64,000 nt of DNA from Candidatus Poribacteria bacterium (GCA_022825825.1 JAJDWA010000005.1:18290-82289); one strand, 5' to 3'. Shown: positions 35,826-44,390, numbered from the stretch's first letter. Numbers and translations: made by a program. Notes: generated by a model from the letters alone, not told the origin.

Positions 35826-37232
35826 TTATCTTTTCTGGAAAGCACGTTGTCTGTAGAGATGCTCAAACAAATTGCCTTCATGCGGACTGTCCCAAGAAAT
35901 CTGATTCGTCGGAATAGTACCTAAATTTAGTCGATCAACAAGAGGTGTTACCATTAAAGCTTGAGTCAGTTCTGCATCTTCGGTAATAACGGTAGCGACT
36001 AAAGTTGCCCCAATAGATTCGATGAGTTTTGCAGCTGGCACTTCAATGACACTTACGAACGGAAACGGGAATTCTGTGTTTGCCAGAGGATGTTCTGGGT
36101 CTTCACACCAAATAACCGTCGGTCTGAGGAAGGTGCAACCGTCTAATTCAATAACCCGTTCACCAGTTGTCAGTTCTGTTGCCCCGGATTGCTTGAGATG
36201 TCGGTCAATCAGCGAAGAGATACTATGGGCAGCTTTCGGATTTGCCCATGCCGCAATTCCTGCTTCTGGATGATCAAGCGGCTTCGGTTCAATTCGTCCT
36301 AAACGTTCCGCTAATGCTTCGGCAATAGATATGCCATGTGCCGTTACCCACACGCCAGAGGCATTTATGCATGATCTGCCCCCGTTTTTAGAAACTGATT
36401 CTACAATGAGATCAAGATATTTTTTCCAGTTTGTCTGTTCCCCTTCATGAATGACGATTTTGCTGCGCCCCGGCCCGTGGATTTCCACGCGTGGGTCATT
36501 TAACCATGGCTCAACAGTTGAACCACCCCCAAACAGCATGGATCTACCACATCGGAATAGGATTTCGTTGGCACCGGGATAATTGGTCGGATAAAAACTA
36601 AACGCTTCCGGCGGCACACCAGCTTCTATAAACGCTTGTGCTATTCGATACGGAGTCCACGGTTCCTCACGCCCCGGTTTTAACACCAGCGGTACTTTTA
36701 GTGCTACGGCGGGAATCCACAAAGAATGAACACCGGGAGAATTGCTCGGCAACACAGCACCTAACGCATCTGTTTCACAAACATAACTCAACATCTGGCC
36801 ATTCTGCAAACCCCACCCTGAGTCGAGAATTTGCAAATCAAGCCCGCGTGTCAAGCCATTCAACACTGTTTCTATATTCTCTAAAACACCTTGTATTTTT
36901 CCCATGTTTTGTTGACAAAGCGTTTCAGGTAAACCTGTTGTGCCAGAAACCTGTTTGATATAATCTGTCGGCGATTGTGTGCCGCCATCAAGCGGGAGGT
37001 CTGCGGTAGTGAACAAGCGCGCAGCATCTTTACACATGACAATCAATTCCGAAACGGAATGTTGTGAAAGTGTTTGCTTGTGAAGTGGTAAGTCGCGGAG
37101 GTCCTTGGCTATCAAACCGGTATTCGCTTGGCTAACTTCCACTAACGGCTCGCCTGTTTTGATGTGTGAGACACTGACAGTCTTCAAACTTCTATATGAA
37201 CGCCCGGCGCGTAGAATAGGGATGTGTACCAT
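35826..37232 (-). CDS. Aldehyde dehydrogenase superfamily protein
   Basis: About 468 residues from the ATG at 37232, which lies just past the upstream stop and has AAGGTAG ahead; a longer frame overlapping the upstream gene is less likely. The NAD(P)-dependent ALDH fold is seen in the cofactor region (PLVLKPGREEPWTPYRIAQAFIEAGVPPEAFSF). The catalytic-Cys region is NGGRSCINASGVWV, and the late motif HPLANTEFPFPFVSVIEV is present. The Glu-bearing ELGG motif is replaced by a sequence around GPGRSKIVIHEGE, so the activity may differ from ordinary aldehyde oxidation; acylating or reductase-like relatives exist. It is the third gene of the selenoprotein operon. Confidence 0.82.
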   Translation of the reverse strand: MVHIPILRAGRSYRSLKTVSVSHIKTGEPLVEVSQANTGLIAKDLRDLPLHKQTLSQHSVSELIVMCKDAARLFTTADLPLDGGTQSPTDYIKQVSGTTGLPETLCQQNMGKIQGVLENIETVLNGLTRGLDLQILDSGWGLQNGQMLSYVCETDALGAVLPSNSPGVHSLWIPAVALKVPLVLKPGREEPWTPYRIAQAFIEAGVPPEAFSFYPTNYPGANEILFRCGRSMLFGGGSTVEPWLNDPRVEIHGPGRSKIVIHEGEQTNWKKYLDLIVESVSKNGGRSCINASGVWVTAHGISIAEALAERLGRIEPKPLDHPEAGIAAWANPKAAHSISSLIDRHLKQSGATELTTGERVIELDGCTFLRPTVIWCEDPEHPLANTEFPFPFVSVIEVPAAKLIESIGATLVATVITEDAELTQALMVTPLVDRLNLGTIPTNQISWDSPHEGNLFEHLYRQRAFQKR

Positions 37233-37240
37233 GTTTTCGG

Positions 37241-37936
37241 CTACCTTGTAATCTTTGCAACCCACCCAGAAGATGCATCGCAATAGAGGAAATCATTACC
37301 GTAAATGGATAAACCGTGCGGCTCAGGGTAATCTTCTGACACTTCAATCTTATCCAATATTGTTCCATCTTCAAGGTCAAGTTTGACAATAACCCGGTCA
37401 GAGGTATGCGTTACCCAAAGTCCGTTTTCTACTCGGACAGTCCCATGTGCTCTGCCGTAGGGTAAGGGCAACGTGTGCTGGATTGACCAATCGGAAATTC
37501 TAACCTTGTGTATCTCCTGATTTTTGAGTGTTTGTACCCAGAGATGTCCTTCGTCATAGTTGTCATATTCAACACCGTGTGTTCCGCCACCCTCTGGCAC
37601 AGGATAGCGCCCGAGTGTTTCACCTGTGTCTGGATCAACCTGAAAAATCTCGCCAGATTTGGCATCTGTATCTCGGACAGCGCGCCAGCGATCACCAGAC
37701 CCATTCGCTGCTAACCAGAGTGCCCCTTCGCCGAACGTCATGCCACTGGTATTGGAGGATTCGCTTGGAATATCACGGATATGTTTCGGCACGTGATACT
37801 CTGGATCACAACTGATTTCAACTAAAGCGACTCTGTCGGTGATTTGGTCTACTATCCACAAACCATCGTCTGTAACTTGTAAACCGTTCGGGACTGCGTA
37901 AGGTGAACGAAAGACTTTTTCAATTTTTGTTATCAT
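37241..37936 (-). CDS. Beta-propeller protein, SMP-30/NHL-like
   Basis: A 231-residue protein built of repeated strands of the type GLWIVDQITDRVALVEI, GALWLAANGSGDRW and GLWVTHTSDRVIVKLD. This resembles SMP-30/gluconolactonase, NHL or virginiamycin-B-lyase-like propellers. No signal peptide is seen, so it is likely cytoplasmic. It lies 14 bases after the selenoprotein gene and 8 bases before the aldehyde dehydrogenase start, a tight operon. The neighbours suggest oxidation or hydrolysis of a small organic substrate, but nothing fixes which one. Confidence 0.75.
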   Translation of the reverse strand: MITKIEKVFRSPYAVPNGLQVTDDGLWIVDQITDRVALVEISCDPEYHVPKHIRDIPSESSNTSGMTFGEGALWLAANGSGDRWRAVRDTDAKSGEIFQVDPDTGETLGRYPVPEGGGTHGVEYDNYDEGHLWVQTLKNQEIHKVRISDWSIQHTLPLPYGRAHGTVRVENGLWVTHTSDRVIVKLDLEDGTILDKIEVSEDYPEPHGLSIYGNDFLYCDASSGWVAKITR

Positions 37937-37950
37937 ATTTGGATTCCTCT

Positions 37951-39111
37951 TCAGTGTCTATTTGCTTGCGCTAAAGATGACTTTAACCATCTAAAATATT
38001 TGGATTTTCGTTCATTACCGGGAAAAGATTTGTGAAACTCATTCGTGGGCAGATGTTGGATAAACTCCAATTCTGGTGTCAGAATCAGAGAGTCCACGGG
38101 ATATACAAAATGCTCTTGGAGTTTTGTCGCTAACATAGCGGCAGCAGCGCCTTTGGCACCGTTCTGCAGTTCGGGTAATTCTTGCAGTAGAACCCAAACA
38201 TTGACAAAGTGCGTGTTGAGTAACTTGATGGCTTTCAATGAAGAGAGCGGACCCGCTCTCAAAATTTTACCCGACCCTCAGCACGATTCATCATCAAGTG
38301 TACCCAATAAAACTAACGCGTGGATGGGACGATTTGTTCCTTTCGCGAGTTCAACCGTATCCTCAATCGGGATCCACTCAATTTCAGCAAACTTGTAGAA
38401 TGCAGTCGCTAACTTTTTGCGGGCTTCTTTTTCAGTAATGGCGGTTTCCCATGCTATCTCGCGTACAGGTGTGCTTGATAAAGCGGAGAGTTCCATGCGA
38501 GGGATAAAAGCCATATCTGCTGCCCTGAACACATTAACATCTACATTGCTATTGCGTGTCGGAAGAAACAGAAAAAACTCTACAACTGCTCCTTCCTTTC
38601 GATTCAGTACCAGTCGTCCTGCAAACTGTGCTGGCAACAAACGGATACCAGACGTGTCCAGCACGAACTGCGCATGAATTCGGAAGACAACTTCGGCGTA
38701 ATTGGGCGAAATTGCCCGTAAACACGCTTTTGCTCCTTCATATCTATGTGTTCTGCGGGAAAAGACGGTGATCTCCGTTGTTGCTCCCGGGTGAAACTGA
38801 CAGAGGAAAGGGAGGATCCCTTTCGGGTCCAGTTCCCAAATATCCCCTACATTAGCAGTCGAAGACGGAAGAAAAACTTGAAAGTCGGTTTGGCTGTAGT
38901 TCTTCAATGGGTGCGCAGGTTTAGGATTGAAAAGTTCCAACGCTTGTTCCCACTCCATATTCACTGGTTCTGGCAACCGTGCTTTGAGTCTATCAAACTG
39001 TTCTTGTGTTGGCTGATGCAAGTTGTACGTAGCATCCGCGATTGGATCCCAATGTGCTTGCACCTGCACACCCGCTGTACTACTAAGAACATTACTAAAG
39101 TCCACTATCAC
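37951..39111 (-). CDS. Probable selenoprotein with Cys-Sec redox pair (thioredoxin-like C-terminal domain)
   Basis: Two open frames in the same reading frame are joined by a single TGA (38280-38278). Read through as selenocysteine they give 386 residues, with Cys277-Sec278 in the context LVLLGTLDDESC-U-GSGK. That is a strand followed by a CU redox pair, as in thioredoxin-like selenoproteins. The sequence stays coding-like beyond the TGA (SSLKAIKLLNTHFVNVWVLL, LILTPELEFIQHL) to the TAA at 37951. A 7-bp hairpin with a GGUC loop (38243-38260) sits at bacterial SECIS distance. The N-terminal 240 residues are not recognised. The start is GTG at 39111, with AGGAG upstream. Conventional calling would split this into a 277-residue and a 103-residue protein. 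Confidence 0.8.
38243..38280 (-). promoter_or_regulatory. UGA codon and bacterial SECIS-like hairpin
   Basis: On the minus strand the TGA is followed by 17 bases and then GAGAGCG-GGTC-CGCTCTC, a perfect 7-bp stem with a four-base loop that begins with two Gs. The UGA-to-loop distance is 24 bases. Bacterial SECIS elements have a short stem, a loop with G at its first positions, and a UGA-to-loop distance in the range of roughly 16-37 bases; this site meets all three. Confidence 0.78.
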
Positions 39112-39375
39112 CTTATTTTTCTCCTATTTGTTAGAACGATTTAGTAAACACCTGCTACGACGGTCTCTTGTAGTTTAGAAATAGACAGAGATTTTAACCT
39201 TTTCACCAGGAATTGGTTCGGTTTGATCTGCTTCGTCAATTTTCTCGGATCCGCCTCATGTAGTTGCAATTAGGTTAGCGCTGCTATAGTACTGGTATGG
39301 CAGTGTCAAACCGGTCGGTGGCTCATCACCTTCGGCGTACCTATAAAGATATAGGAGACTATCATCACAATAACT
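39112..39375 (-). other. Long leader of the selenoprotein operon, coding-like and foldable
   Basis: Between the promoter (39376-39404) and the GTG start lies about 250 bases. It can form several stems: CCTATA/TATAGG close to the start, and TATA(G)GTAC pairing with GTACTATA around a GGTGATGAGCCACC hairpin. It also reads as protein-like sequence in one frame (YAEGDEPPTGLTLPYQYY), an in-frame TGA, then GGSEKIDEADQTEPIPGEKV and TAA. It may be a structured leader RNA, or the remnant of a lost gene. I could not match it to a riboswitch class. Confidence 0.4.
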
Positions 39376-39404
39376 ATTATAGAAAACGGGCAAAAAATTG
39401 TCAA
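39376..39404 (-). promoter_or_regulatory. Consensus promoter of the selenoprotein operon
   Basis: TTGACA (39404-39399) and TATAAT (39381-39376) are separated by exactly 17 bases on the minus strand. This is a perfect match to the sigma70 consensus and predicts a start near 39369. Confidence 0.8.
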
Positions 39405-39488
39405 GAAAAAGGGGTGTGTAAATATTTTGTCACATAAGTTCAATTTCCGAAGAATCCTTCACGTTTTCTACTTTAGGGTGAGGTCTCC

Positions 39489-39583
39489 AGGGAATGCCTA
39501 AAAAGCATGCGCCAAATCAACGGGACCAATGCCATTTAGGCATTCCCTGTCCGGCATGCTCCATGATTCGGGCGTTGATTTGG
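39489..39583. repeat. Compound inverted repeat
   Basis: Arms AGGGAATGCCTAAA (39489-39502) and TTTAGGCATTCCCT (39535-39548) pair perfectly. CCAAATCAACG (39512-39522) and CGTTGATTTGG (39573-39583) form a second, interlocked pair, and AGCATGC/GCATGCT (39504-39510, 39554-39560) a third. Parts recur at 7271-7306. It fills much of the gap 39405-39650, in which no gene is seen. Confidence 0.7.
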
Positions 39584-39650
39584 TGTCCTCTGCCTAATGC
39601 TAATAAAACGAGATAAATCCAGTAAATTTGGTATTACACATCTGCCCCCA

Positions 39651-41561
39651 CTAAAACAGGAAGCGATACATCGGTTGATCAAGTGCAACTGCTAAGAGAC
39701 TCCAAAACGCTCCAATTACAAATTCGCCCAGGACAATTCCGAGGAAAAATGGTATCGCCTTTCGGTGTAGACGGATACCACCATATTTCAACACAAGCCA
39801 TTTGAGCAGCCATCCGACAAAAATTGACCCAATCATCGGGTTTATTGCCCAGCTGCCTGAAACAGCGTATCCAACAGGGTGTAGATTCCACCAGATAAAC
39901 CGCATCCGCATTGCTGCGAGAACAAGCGTCACAAAAAATCCGAACATTGCAAAACTGATCGCTGGTACATCAGGAGGTGCAGCGTAAGTTAACCACGACT
40001 CTAATCTTCCAAAAGATTCTCTACCGAAACCGGGGCCGCCGCCTTCTGCATAATACATTGAAAGAAATGCCCAAAATGAACCGATTGCCCCCAGAGCAGA
40101 TGCTAACATCATCAGCACAGCGAACCGTCGCATTGGAATTTTAGCACCCTCTGCCAGCTTGAATCCTTCGAGCTGATGCGGCATCGCGTGTGAACGGTGC
40201 GCACGATTAAGGAAATAGAGGTAAGCAAACCCTGTTAAATTCACTGCACCCAGTCTGCGGATACCAACTAATCTTGGTAACATTTCATCAGGACCGATAA
40301 AGTGCAAATCATGAACAGGTGATCCGAGTTCCGCGCGGAGCCTTGTGATCGCAATCGCAATCGCAAACCAGATTCCAAAATAAACAATGATTATCCAAAG
40401 ACTCATCCCCATCTTGAGACAAAATCCAACGATAAAGGCAGAGCCTGCGATTAGCGCGAAAAGAATAAGCCGATATGAAATCGGTTCATTTCGGTTATTG
40501 CGTTTGTGATTCCTTGTAAAAAGACTTTCTACAATTTGTTTCAAATACCGCCGACTCATCCAGATAGCAAGGACGCATAGCCCCAAATAGGCACCATGAG
40601 ATTGCTCTGCCTCATAAGGAAAACGTGGCAAACCGCGCCACCCGGCAATTGTCCCTAACAAACGTTCCGCTCGCCAGATTAACCAAAATGCCCAACACGA
40701 AAAGGAGAGATCAAGTGGTATGAAAAACGATAATCCGACTCCGAATGGAAAAACGCCTATTGGACTCCACCCGATACCGTTCCAGGGGCGTTCAGTGAAG
40801 ATTCTGCGTAGGTCAAAAAGTTTACCGCCAAGGCTTGGCACAGCAGGAAACAGATAGTTTAATCCGTTGATAATATCAATTGACATGCCTATTGCCAGTC
40901 CTATCCACATCCATGGGGATCGGAAAAATCTACCATTAGACGCCGTCATCTCATACGGCAGTTGGATAATTGGATAACTGAGTCGCTCGGATTCTACCCA
41001 CTGCTTCCGAAAAATCAGACTCAAACATAACATGACAAGATGGACAGCCACAATAAAGAGTGTCCACCAAAATATTTTGGGTATCCAAGCAATTAAATTC
41101 TGTGATTCATAGATACTGGAAAACCCGTAATAATATCCTTCAAGGGCGCGTTTATTGCTAACAACTAACCATTGTGGAATGTGTAAGTGAAACAGGTTTA
41201 TCCAATCATTTTCGGGCGTTGCAAACCAGTGTGCATGGCCGATGAGCGGCATCAGCACGAGGAATCTATCAACACCAGCGAGTCCAGCACCTATGGAAAT
41301 GCATGTGTAAAGAACAAGCAATTCAGCACGGTTTAGCGTGAGGATACGATTCAACCGACGTAAAAGCAGTCCAATTCCAAATAGAATTAAGATGGTTATG
41401 ATAGCATTGTAAAAAAGGGAAACCTGTGTTGGACTACCGCCACCACGCAGAATAGAGGCGGAGACCCACCAACAGTTCAGCGGCACCAATACACAGATTA
41501 AGAGGATAGAAAACGGACGGATTTTGAGCGTACTTGTTGGAATTTGTTCGCCTTGTTTCAT
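39651..41561 (-). CDS. Multi-pass membrane protein, DUF6784/DUF6785 type (paralogue 2)
   Basis: About 636 residues from the ATG at 41561 (the frame is open 14 codons further). It shares its length, helix pattern and motifs with the protein at 20718-22670: FATPENDW, FFIPLDLSFSCWAFW, RFPYEAEQSHGAYLGLCVLAIW, ITRLRAELGSPVHDLHFIGPDEML, HAMPHQLEGFK and PFFLGIVLGEFVIGAFW. The shared Glu-Leu-Gly-Ser/Thr-Pro-Val-His-Asp-Leu-His block is the most conserved part and probably functional. No activity is known. It is divergent from the next gene, with both starts within 130 bases. Confidence 0.8.
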   Translation of the reverse strand: MKQGEQIPTSTLKIRPFSILLICVLVPLNCWWVSASILRGGGSPTQVSLFYNAIITILILFGIGLLLRRLNRILTLNRAELLVLYTCISIGAGLAGVDRFLVLMPLIGHAHWFATPENDWINLFHLHIPQWLVVSNKRALEGYYYGFSSIYESQNLIAWIPKIFWWTLFIVAVHLVMLCLSLIFRKQWVESERLSYPIIQLPYEMTASNGRFFRSPWMWIGLAIGMSIDIINGLNYLFPAVPSLGGKLFDLRRIFTERPWNGIGWSPIGVFPFGVGLSFFIPLDLSFSCWAFWLIWRAERLLGTIAGWRGLPRFPYEAEQSHGAYLGLCVLAIWMSRRYLKQIVESLFTRNHKRNNRNEPISYRLILFALIAGSAFIVGFCLKMGMSLWIIIVYFGIWFAIAIAITRLRAELGSPVHDLHFIGPDEMLPRLVGIRRLGAVNLTGFAYLYFLNRAHRSHAMPHQLEGFKLAEGAKIPMRRFAVLMMLASALGAIGSFWAFLSMYYAEGGGPGFGRESFGRLESWLTYAAPPDVPAISFAMFGFFVTLVLAAMRMRFIWWNLHPVGYAVSGSWAINPMIGSIFVGWLLKWLVLKYGGIRLHRKAIPFFLGIVLGEFVIGAFWSLLAVALDQPMYRFLF

Positions 41562-41613
41562 GATTACGTTGTTTATTTTATAACAGTTCTCCGAATTAGG
41601 CAACTATTTTGAA

Positions 41614-41643
41614 TTGTCTACTGCACACCAGATGTGATATAAT
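41614..41643 (+). promoter_or_regulatory. Putative promoter of the DUF3352-like gene
   Basis: TTGTCT and TATAAT with an 18-base spacer lie about 45 bases before the ATG at 41690, within the divergent gap. Confidence 0.5.
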
Positions 41644-41689
41644 CAAAGTTAATAAATACTTGAAGTATGAGGGCAGATTTCAAACCTTT

Positions 41690-43318
41690 ATGCGAATTTC
41701 GAAGAAAAAACTCATCTTCATAATCCTAATCGTCCTGATAGGTATCACTGTTTTGTCCACCGTTATATACCGACATACCTCACTTTGGAAACCGGAACAG
41801 AGTCTTATTACGCTACTTCCTGAATCGCCAATTTGCTACCTAACGCTCAAGGAATTAGATAATCTTGTTAAGACGTTTAATCGTAGTGAATTGGGAAAAC
41901 AAGCCTCAGAAATGCCGATCCTCAGCCACATCAAAAAACAACTCTGGTGGCAACAGCTGGTATATCAGAAATGGGTGTGGGAAACCGAAATGGGGGGTAA
42001 ACTTGACATGCGGGCGGCCAAGGGACATTTCGGAAAAGAGGCGATTCTTGCGCTTTACCAACATGAAGGTGAACTTTCGTTTTTACTCATCACAGAAGTG
42101 GGTGGACCGGAAAAACTCGCCATTGAAGCAATTACCGCTACAGACGCAATTAACCCCAAATACAAACGAATCCAGACCGAATATAACGGATTAACCATCA
42201 ATACCATTACCGGATATCCGCTTGATTTTAGTTATATGTTTATCGGAAAGATCGGTGTTTTGAGTCTGAATCCGTTGCTTTTAGCAGAAGTTATTGATAT
42301 TTATGCTGGCAAAAAGGACGGTTTTCTTGTCCAACACCCTATAAAAGAAAAAATTCAGGACAGTTATGATAACGATACGAATACAGGATACTTAGACGTT
42401 TTACGTCTTTCTGCTGTGTTAAAAGGCTTGGCGGACAATTCCAATTCACTTGTTGAACAGATTTCTACATCCTCTGGCAATAGGGGATTCTGGACATTTG
42501 GTAACCGATATGAAGATGGTGTAATTATTTCGCGGTATCGTTTTGGAAATCCTAAAAAACCTGTTTTATCTCAATCAGTGGAACAGCACACACCTTCATT
42601 TCTACCCGAGCAAACTGCGTTAGTCGCATTCAATCCGGACAACAATTGGGCGAAGGTGTGGAAAATGTTAAAGGATAATTTCACGATTCAAGTTGTCGCA
42701 GATAAACTCTATTTTTCTCAACATTTAAAACAAGAAATGACCATTGCATTGATTACGCACAGCGAAGGAGAAGTATCTAAAATCCCTTCGTTAGTTCTGC
42801 ACGCGCCAATTCAAGACAGGGGCGCATTTGTTGAAAAAATTGAAAAGCTAAAAAACACGAAAATTTCTATAGCTGGGACACCGCTTGAATTCCTCGAAAC
42901 GCAAGATTATAAAGGCGTGACGGTCCAACCTGTCCAGTTACGCTTAAATTTCTTAATATCATTTATTGGCGGCTATGCTATTGTGGATAACCATTTTTTC
43001 TTTAGTACGACGCTCGCGGGGTTAAAATCTGTGCTTGATACGAATTTAGCGGACGCCCCAACATTAAGGGACGTGCACTTTTCTGACAAAGGGATGCAGA
43101 TGTTTATCCAACCGAATTTGTTAGTGCCGGAAATAAGACGTTTTATACCGATCACAACATTATTTGCTTCTCTTTCGGGACAAAAATTGGATGCCGTTTT
43201 AATGCAGCATATCAGAGATAATCTGTTTCCGTTGGAGTCCCTCGGTCCGATTACTGCTGATGTCCACTTTAGTGAGGATGGTGTAGGTGCAGAGGTACGG
43301 ATTGTCTTGGAGAAGTGA
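41690..43318 (+). CDS. DUF3352-like exported/membrane-anchored protein
   Basis: About 542 residues from the ATG at 41690 (the frame is open for 27 codons more, but a promoter lies inside that stretch). An N-terminal hydrophobic helix (KKLIFIILIVLIGITVLSTVIY) anchors or exports it. The large remainder is alpha/beta with repeated blocks such as LPESPICYLTLKELDNLVKTF and LPEQTALVAFNPDNNWAKVWKML. Such blocks are typical of DUF3352 proteins, and their function is unknown. It ends 36 bases before the first of the antitoxin-like genes, so partial co-transcription is possible. No catalytic motif is seen. Confidence 0.7.
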   Translation: MRISKKKLIFIILIVLIGITVLSTVIYRHTSLWKPEQSLITLLPESPICYLTLKELDNLVKTFNRSELGKQASEMPILSHIKKQLWWQQLVYQKWVWETEMGGKLDMRAAKGHFGKEAILALYQHEGELSFLLITEVGGPEKLAIEAITATDAINPKYKRIQTEYNGLTINTITGYPLDFSYMFIGKIGVLSLNPLLLAEVIDIYAGKKDGFLVQHPIKEKIQDSYDNDTNTGYLDVLRLSAVLKGLADNSNSLVEQISTSSGNRGFWTFGNRYEDGVIISRYRFGNPKKPVLSQSVEQHTPSFLPEQTALVAFNPDNNWAKVWKMLKDNFTIQVVADKLYFSQHLKQEMTIALITHSEGEVSKIPSLVLHAPIQDRGAFVEKIEKLKNTKISIAGTPLEFLETQDYKGVTVQPVQLRLNFLISFIGGYAIVDNHFFFSTTLAGLKSVLDTNLADAPTLRDVHFSDKGMQMFIQPNLLVPEIRRFIPITTLFASLSGQKLDAVLMQHIRDNLFPLESLGPITADVHFSEDGVGAEVRIVLEK

Positions 43319-43354
43319 TTCTTTCCAAATGAATGATAGAGGAGGATAATTACA

Positions 43355-43726
43355 ATGGAAAAAGCAACGCTTGAGGGCATCGTTGAACGCTTAGATAGAT
43401 TGGAGCAAGTGGTTGCGAATATAAATACGCAGCTTTCTTTATTGGTCAAGGAATTAGTATCAAATACCAACAAGAATTCCCAAGCAGATGAAGAGGTGAA
43501 GAGTAGTTTGTACAGTGACAAACGTGATGCTCACATTGCCAAGAAGATTCTTGCCGAAATATACGAAAAAATGGGCATTTCACCTGATTTTGAACTTCGA
43601 CCACTTGAAGAACTACGCGAGAGTATGCGGCAACACGGCATTCGTGCTGAAGATAATGAGTTTAGTCGTGCAATTATTGAAGAACGGGAAAATAGAGGGG
43701 CTTACGATGGAAAAAGCGACACTTGA
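43355..43726 (+). CDS. Antitoxin-like small protein, tandem copy 1
   Basis: A 123-residue protein. The N-terminal part (MEKATLEGIVERLDRLEQVVANINTQ and on) is a heptad-like coiled coil. A variable middle follows, then a conserved C-terminal block with GIRAEDNEFSRAIIEEREN. The same N- and C-terminal blocks occur in the next two genes. GGAGG lies upstream of the ATG. Gene 2 starts inside its last codons (20-base overlap). Because the array runs directly into a PIN-domain gene, these are probably antitoxins, although they do not match the common AbrB, RHH or Phd folds that I can recognise. The C-terminal block could wrap around the toxin. Confidence 0.65.
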   Translation: MEKATLEGIVERLDRLEQVVANINTQLSLLVKELVSNTNKNSQADEEVKSSLYSDKRDAHIAKKILAEIYEKMGISPDFELRPLEELRESMRQHGIRAEDNEFSRAIIEERENRGAYDGKSDT

Positions 43727-44081
43727 AACCGTTGTTAAACGCTTAGATAGATTGGAACAAGTGGTTGTAGATATGAATCAGCAGCTTTCTTTAATCGTCA
43801 AGGAACTGTTGCCCAATGCTTCTGAAAATGTCAAAAAGGGCGGGAAAGTAACTGCATTTGACACACAAGATAGCGAGGAGGATGCGAATATTGGTGTGAA
43901 AATAATTGAAGGAATAGTAGAACGGATGGGATATCCACGCGACTTTGACCCTGGACCAATTGAAGAGTTACACAAAAATATGAGACAGAGCGGTATTCGT
44001 GCTGAAGATAACGAGTTTAGCCGTGCAATTATTGAAGAGCGCGAAAATAGAGGGGCTTACGATGAAAAAAGCAACGCTTGA
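43707..44081 (+). CDS. Antitoxin-like small protein, tandem copy 2
   Basis: About 124 residues from the ATG at 43707, in a different frame from copy 1 and overlapping it by 20 bases. The N-terminus (MEKATLETVVKRLDRLEQVVVDMNQQ) and C-terminus (GIRAEDNEFSRAIIEEREN) are nearly the same as those of copies 1 and 3, while the middle (about residues 35-80) differs. The GAAAATAGAGGGGCTTACG stretch before its ATG is repeated before copy 3 and supplies the Shine-Dalgarno. A longer frame begins at 43515, but it overlaps copy 1 and is not needed. Confidence 0.65.
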   Translation: MEKATLETVVKRLDRLEQVVVDMNQQLSLIVKELLPNASENVKKGGKVTAFDTQDSEEDANIGVKIIEGIVERMGYPRDFDPGPIEELHKNMRQSGIRAEDNEFSRAIIEERENRGAYDEKSNA

Positions 44082-44388
44082 GGGCGTCGTTGAACGCTTA
44101 GATCGTCTTGAAAAGAGGATTGCTGAGTTGAATCAACAACTCTTTTTGCTTGTAGACACTGTAGTAACACGTACTTCTAAGAATTTTAAAACAGGCGAGG
44201 ACGTGATGGCATTTTATGGACAGAACAAAAAGCAACATGCTAAAGTTGTCCGAGAAGTGTTTGAAAAAATAGGTATTTCCGGCAAACCAATTCCTGCTGA
44301 GGAACTACAAGCACGCATGGCAAAGAGCGGTATTCGTGCTGAAGATAACGAGTTTAGCCGTGCAATTATTGAAGAACGCGAGAAATAA
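44062..44388 (+). CDS. Antitoxin-like small protein, tandem copy 3
   Basis: A 108-residue protein overlapping copy 2 by 20 bases. N-terminus MKKATLEGVVERLDRLEKRIAELNQQ; C-terminus SGIRAEDNEFSRAIIEEREK. It is the copy immediately ahead of the PIN-domain gene, separated by only two bases (TAA-GT-ATG), so it is the best candidate for the cognate antitoxin of that toxin. The middle (YGQNKKQHAKVVREVFEKIGI) is closer to copy 1 in its YxxxKxxHAK pattern. Confidence 0.65.
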   Translation: MKKATLEGVVERLDRLEKRIAELNQQLFLLVDTVVTRTSKNFKTGEDVMAFYGQNKKQHAKVVREVFEKIGISGKPIPAEELQARMAKSGIRAEDNEFSRAIIEEREK

Positions 44389-44390
44389 GT

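Noticed and set aside
39112..39375. M-box or fluoride riboswitch ahead of the selenoprotein operon
   Set aside because: Single fragments look similar, but the conserved core sequences do not align in order.
42973..43521. Minus-strand frame of 182 codons over the end of the DUF3352-like gene
   Set aside because: It overlaps two well-supported plus-strand genes and shows no family features.
43515..43706. Long N-terminus for antitoxin-like copy 2
   Set aside because: It overlaps copy 1 in another frame; the shorter start gives a protein matching copies 1 and 3 exactly in layout.
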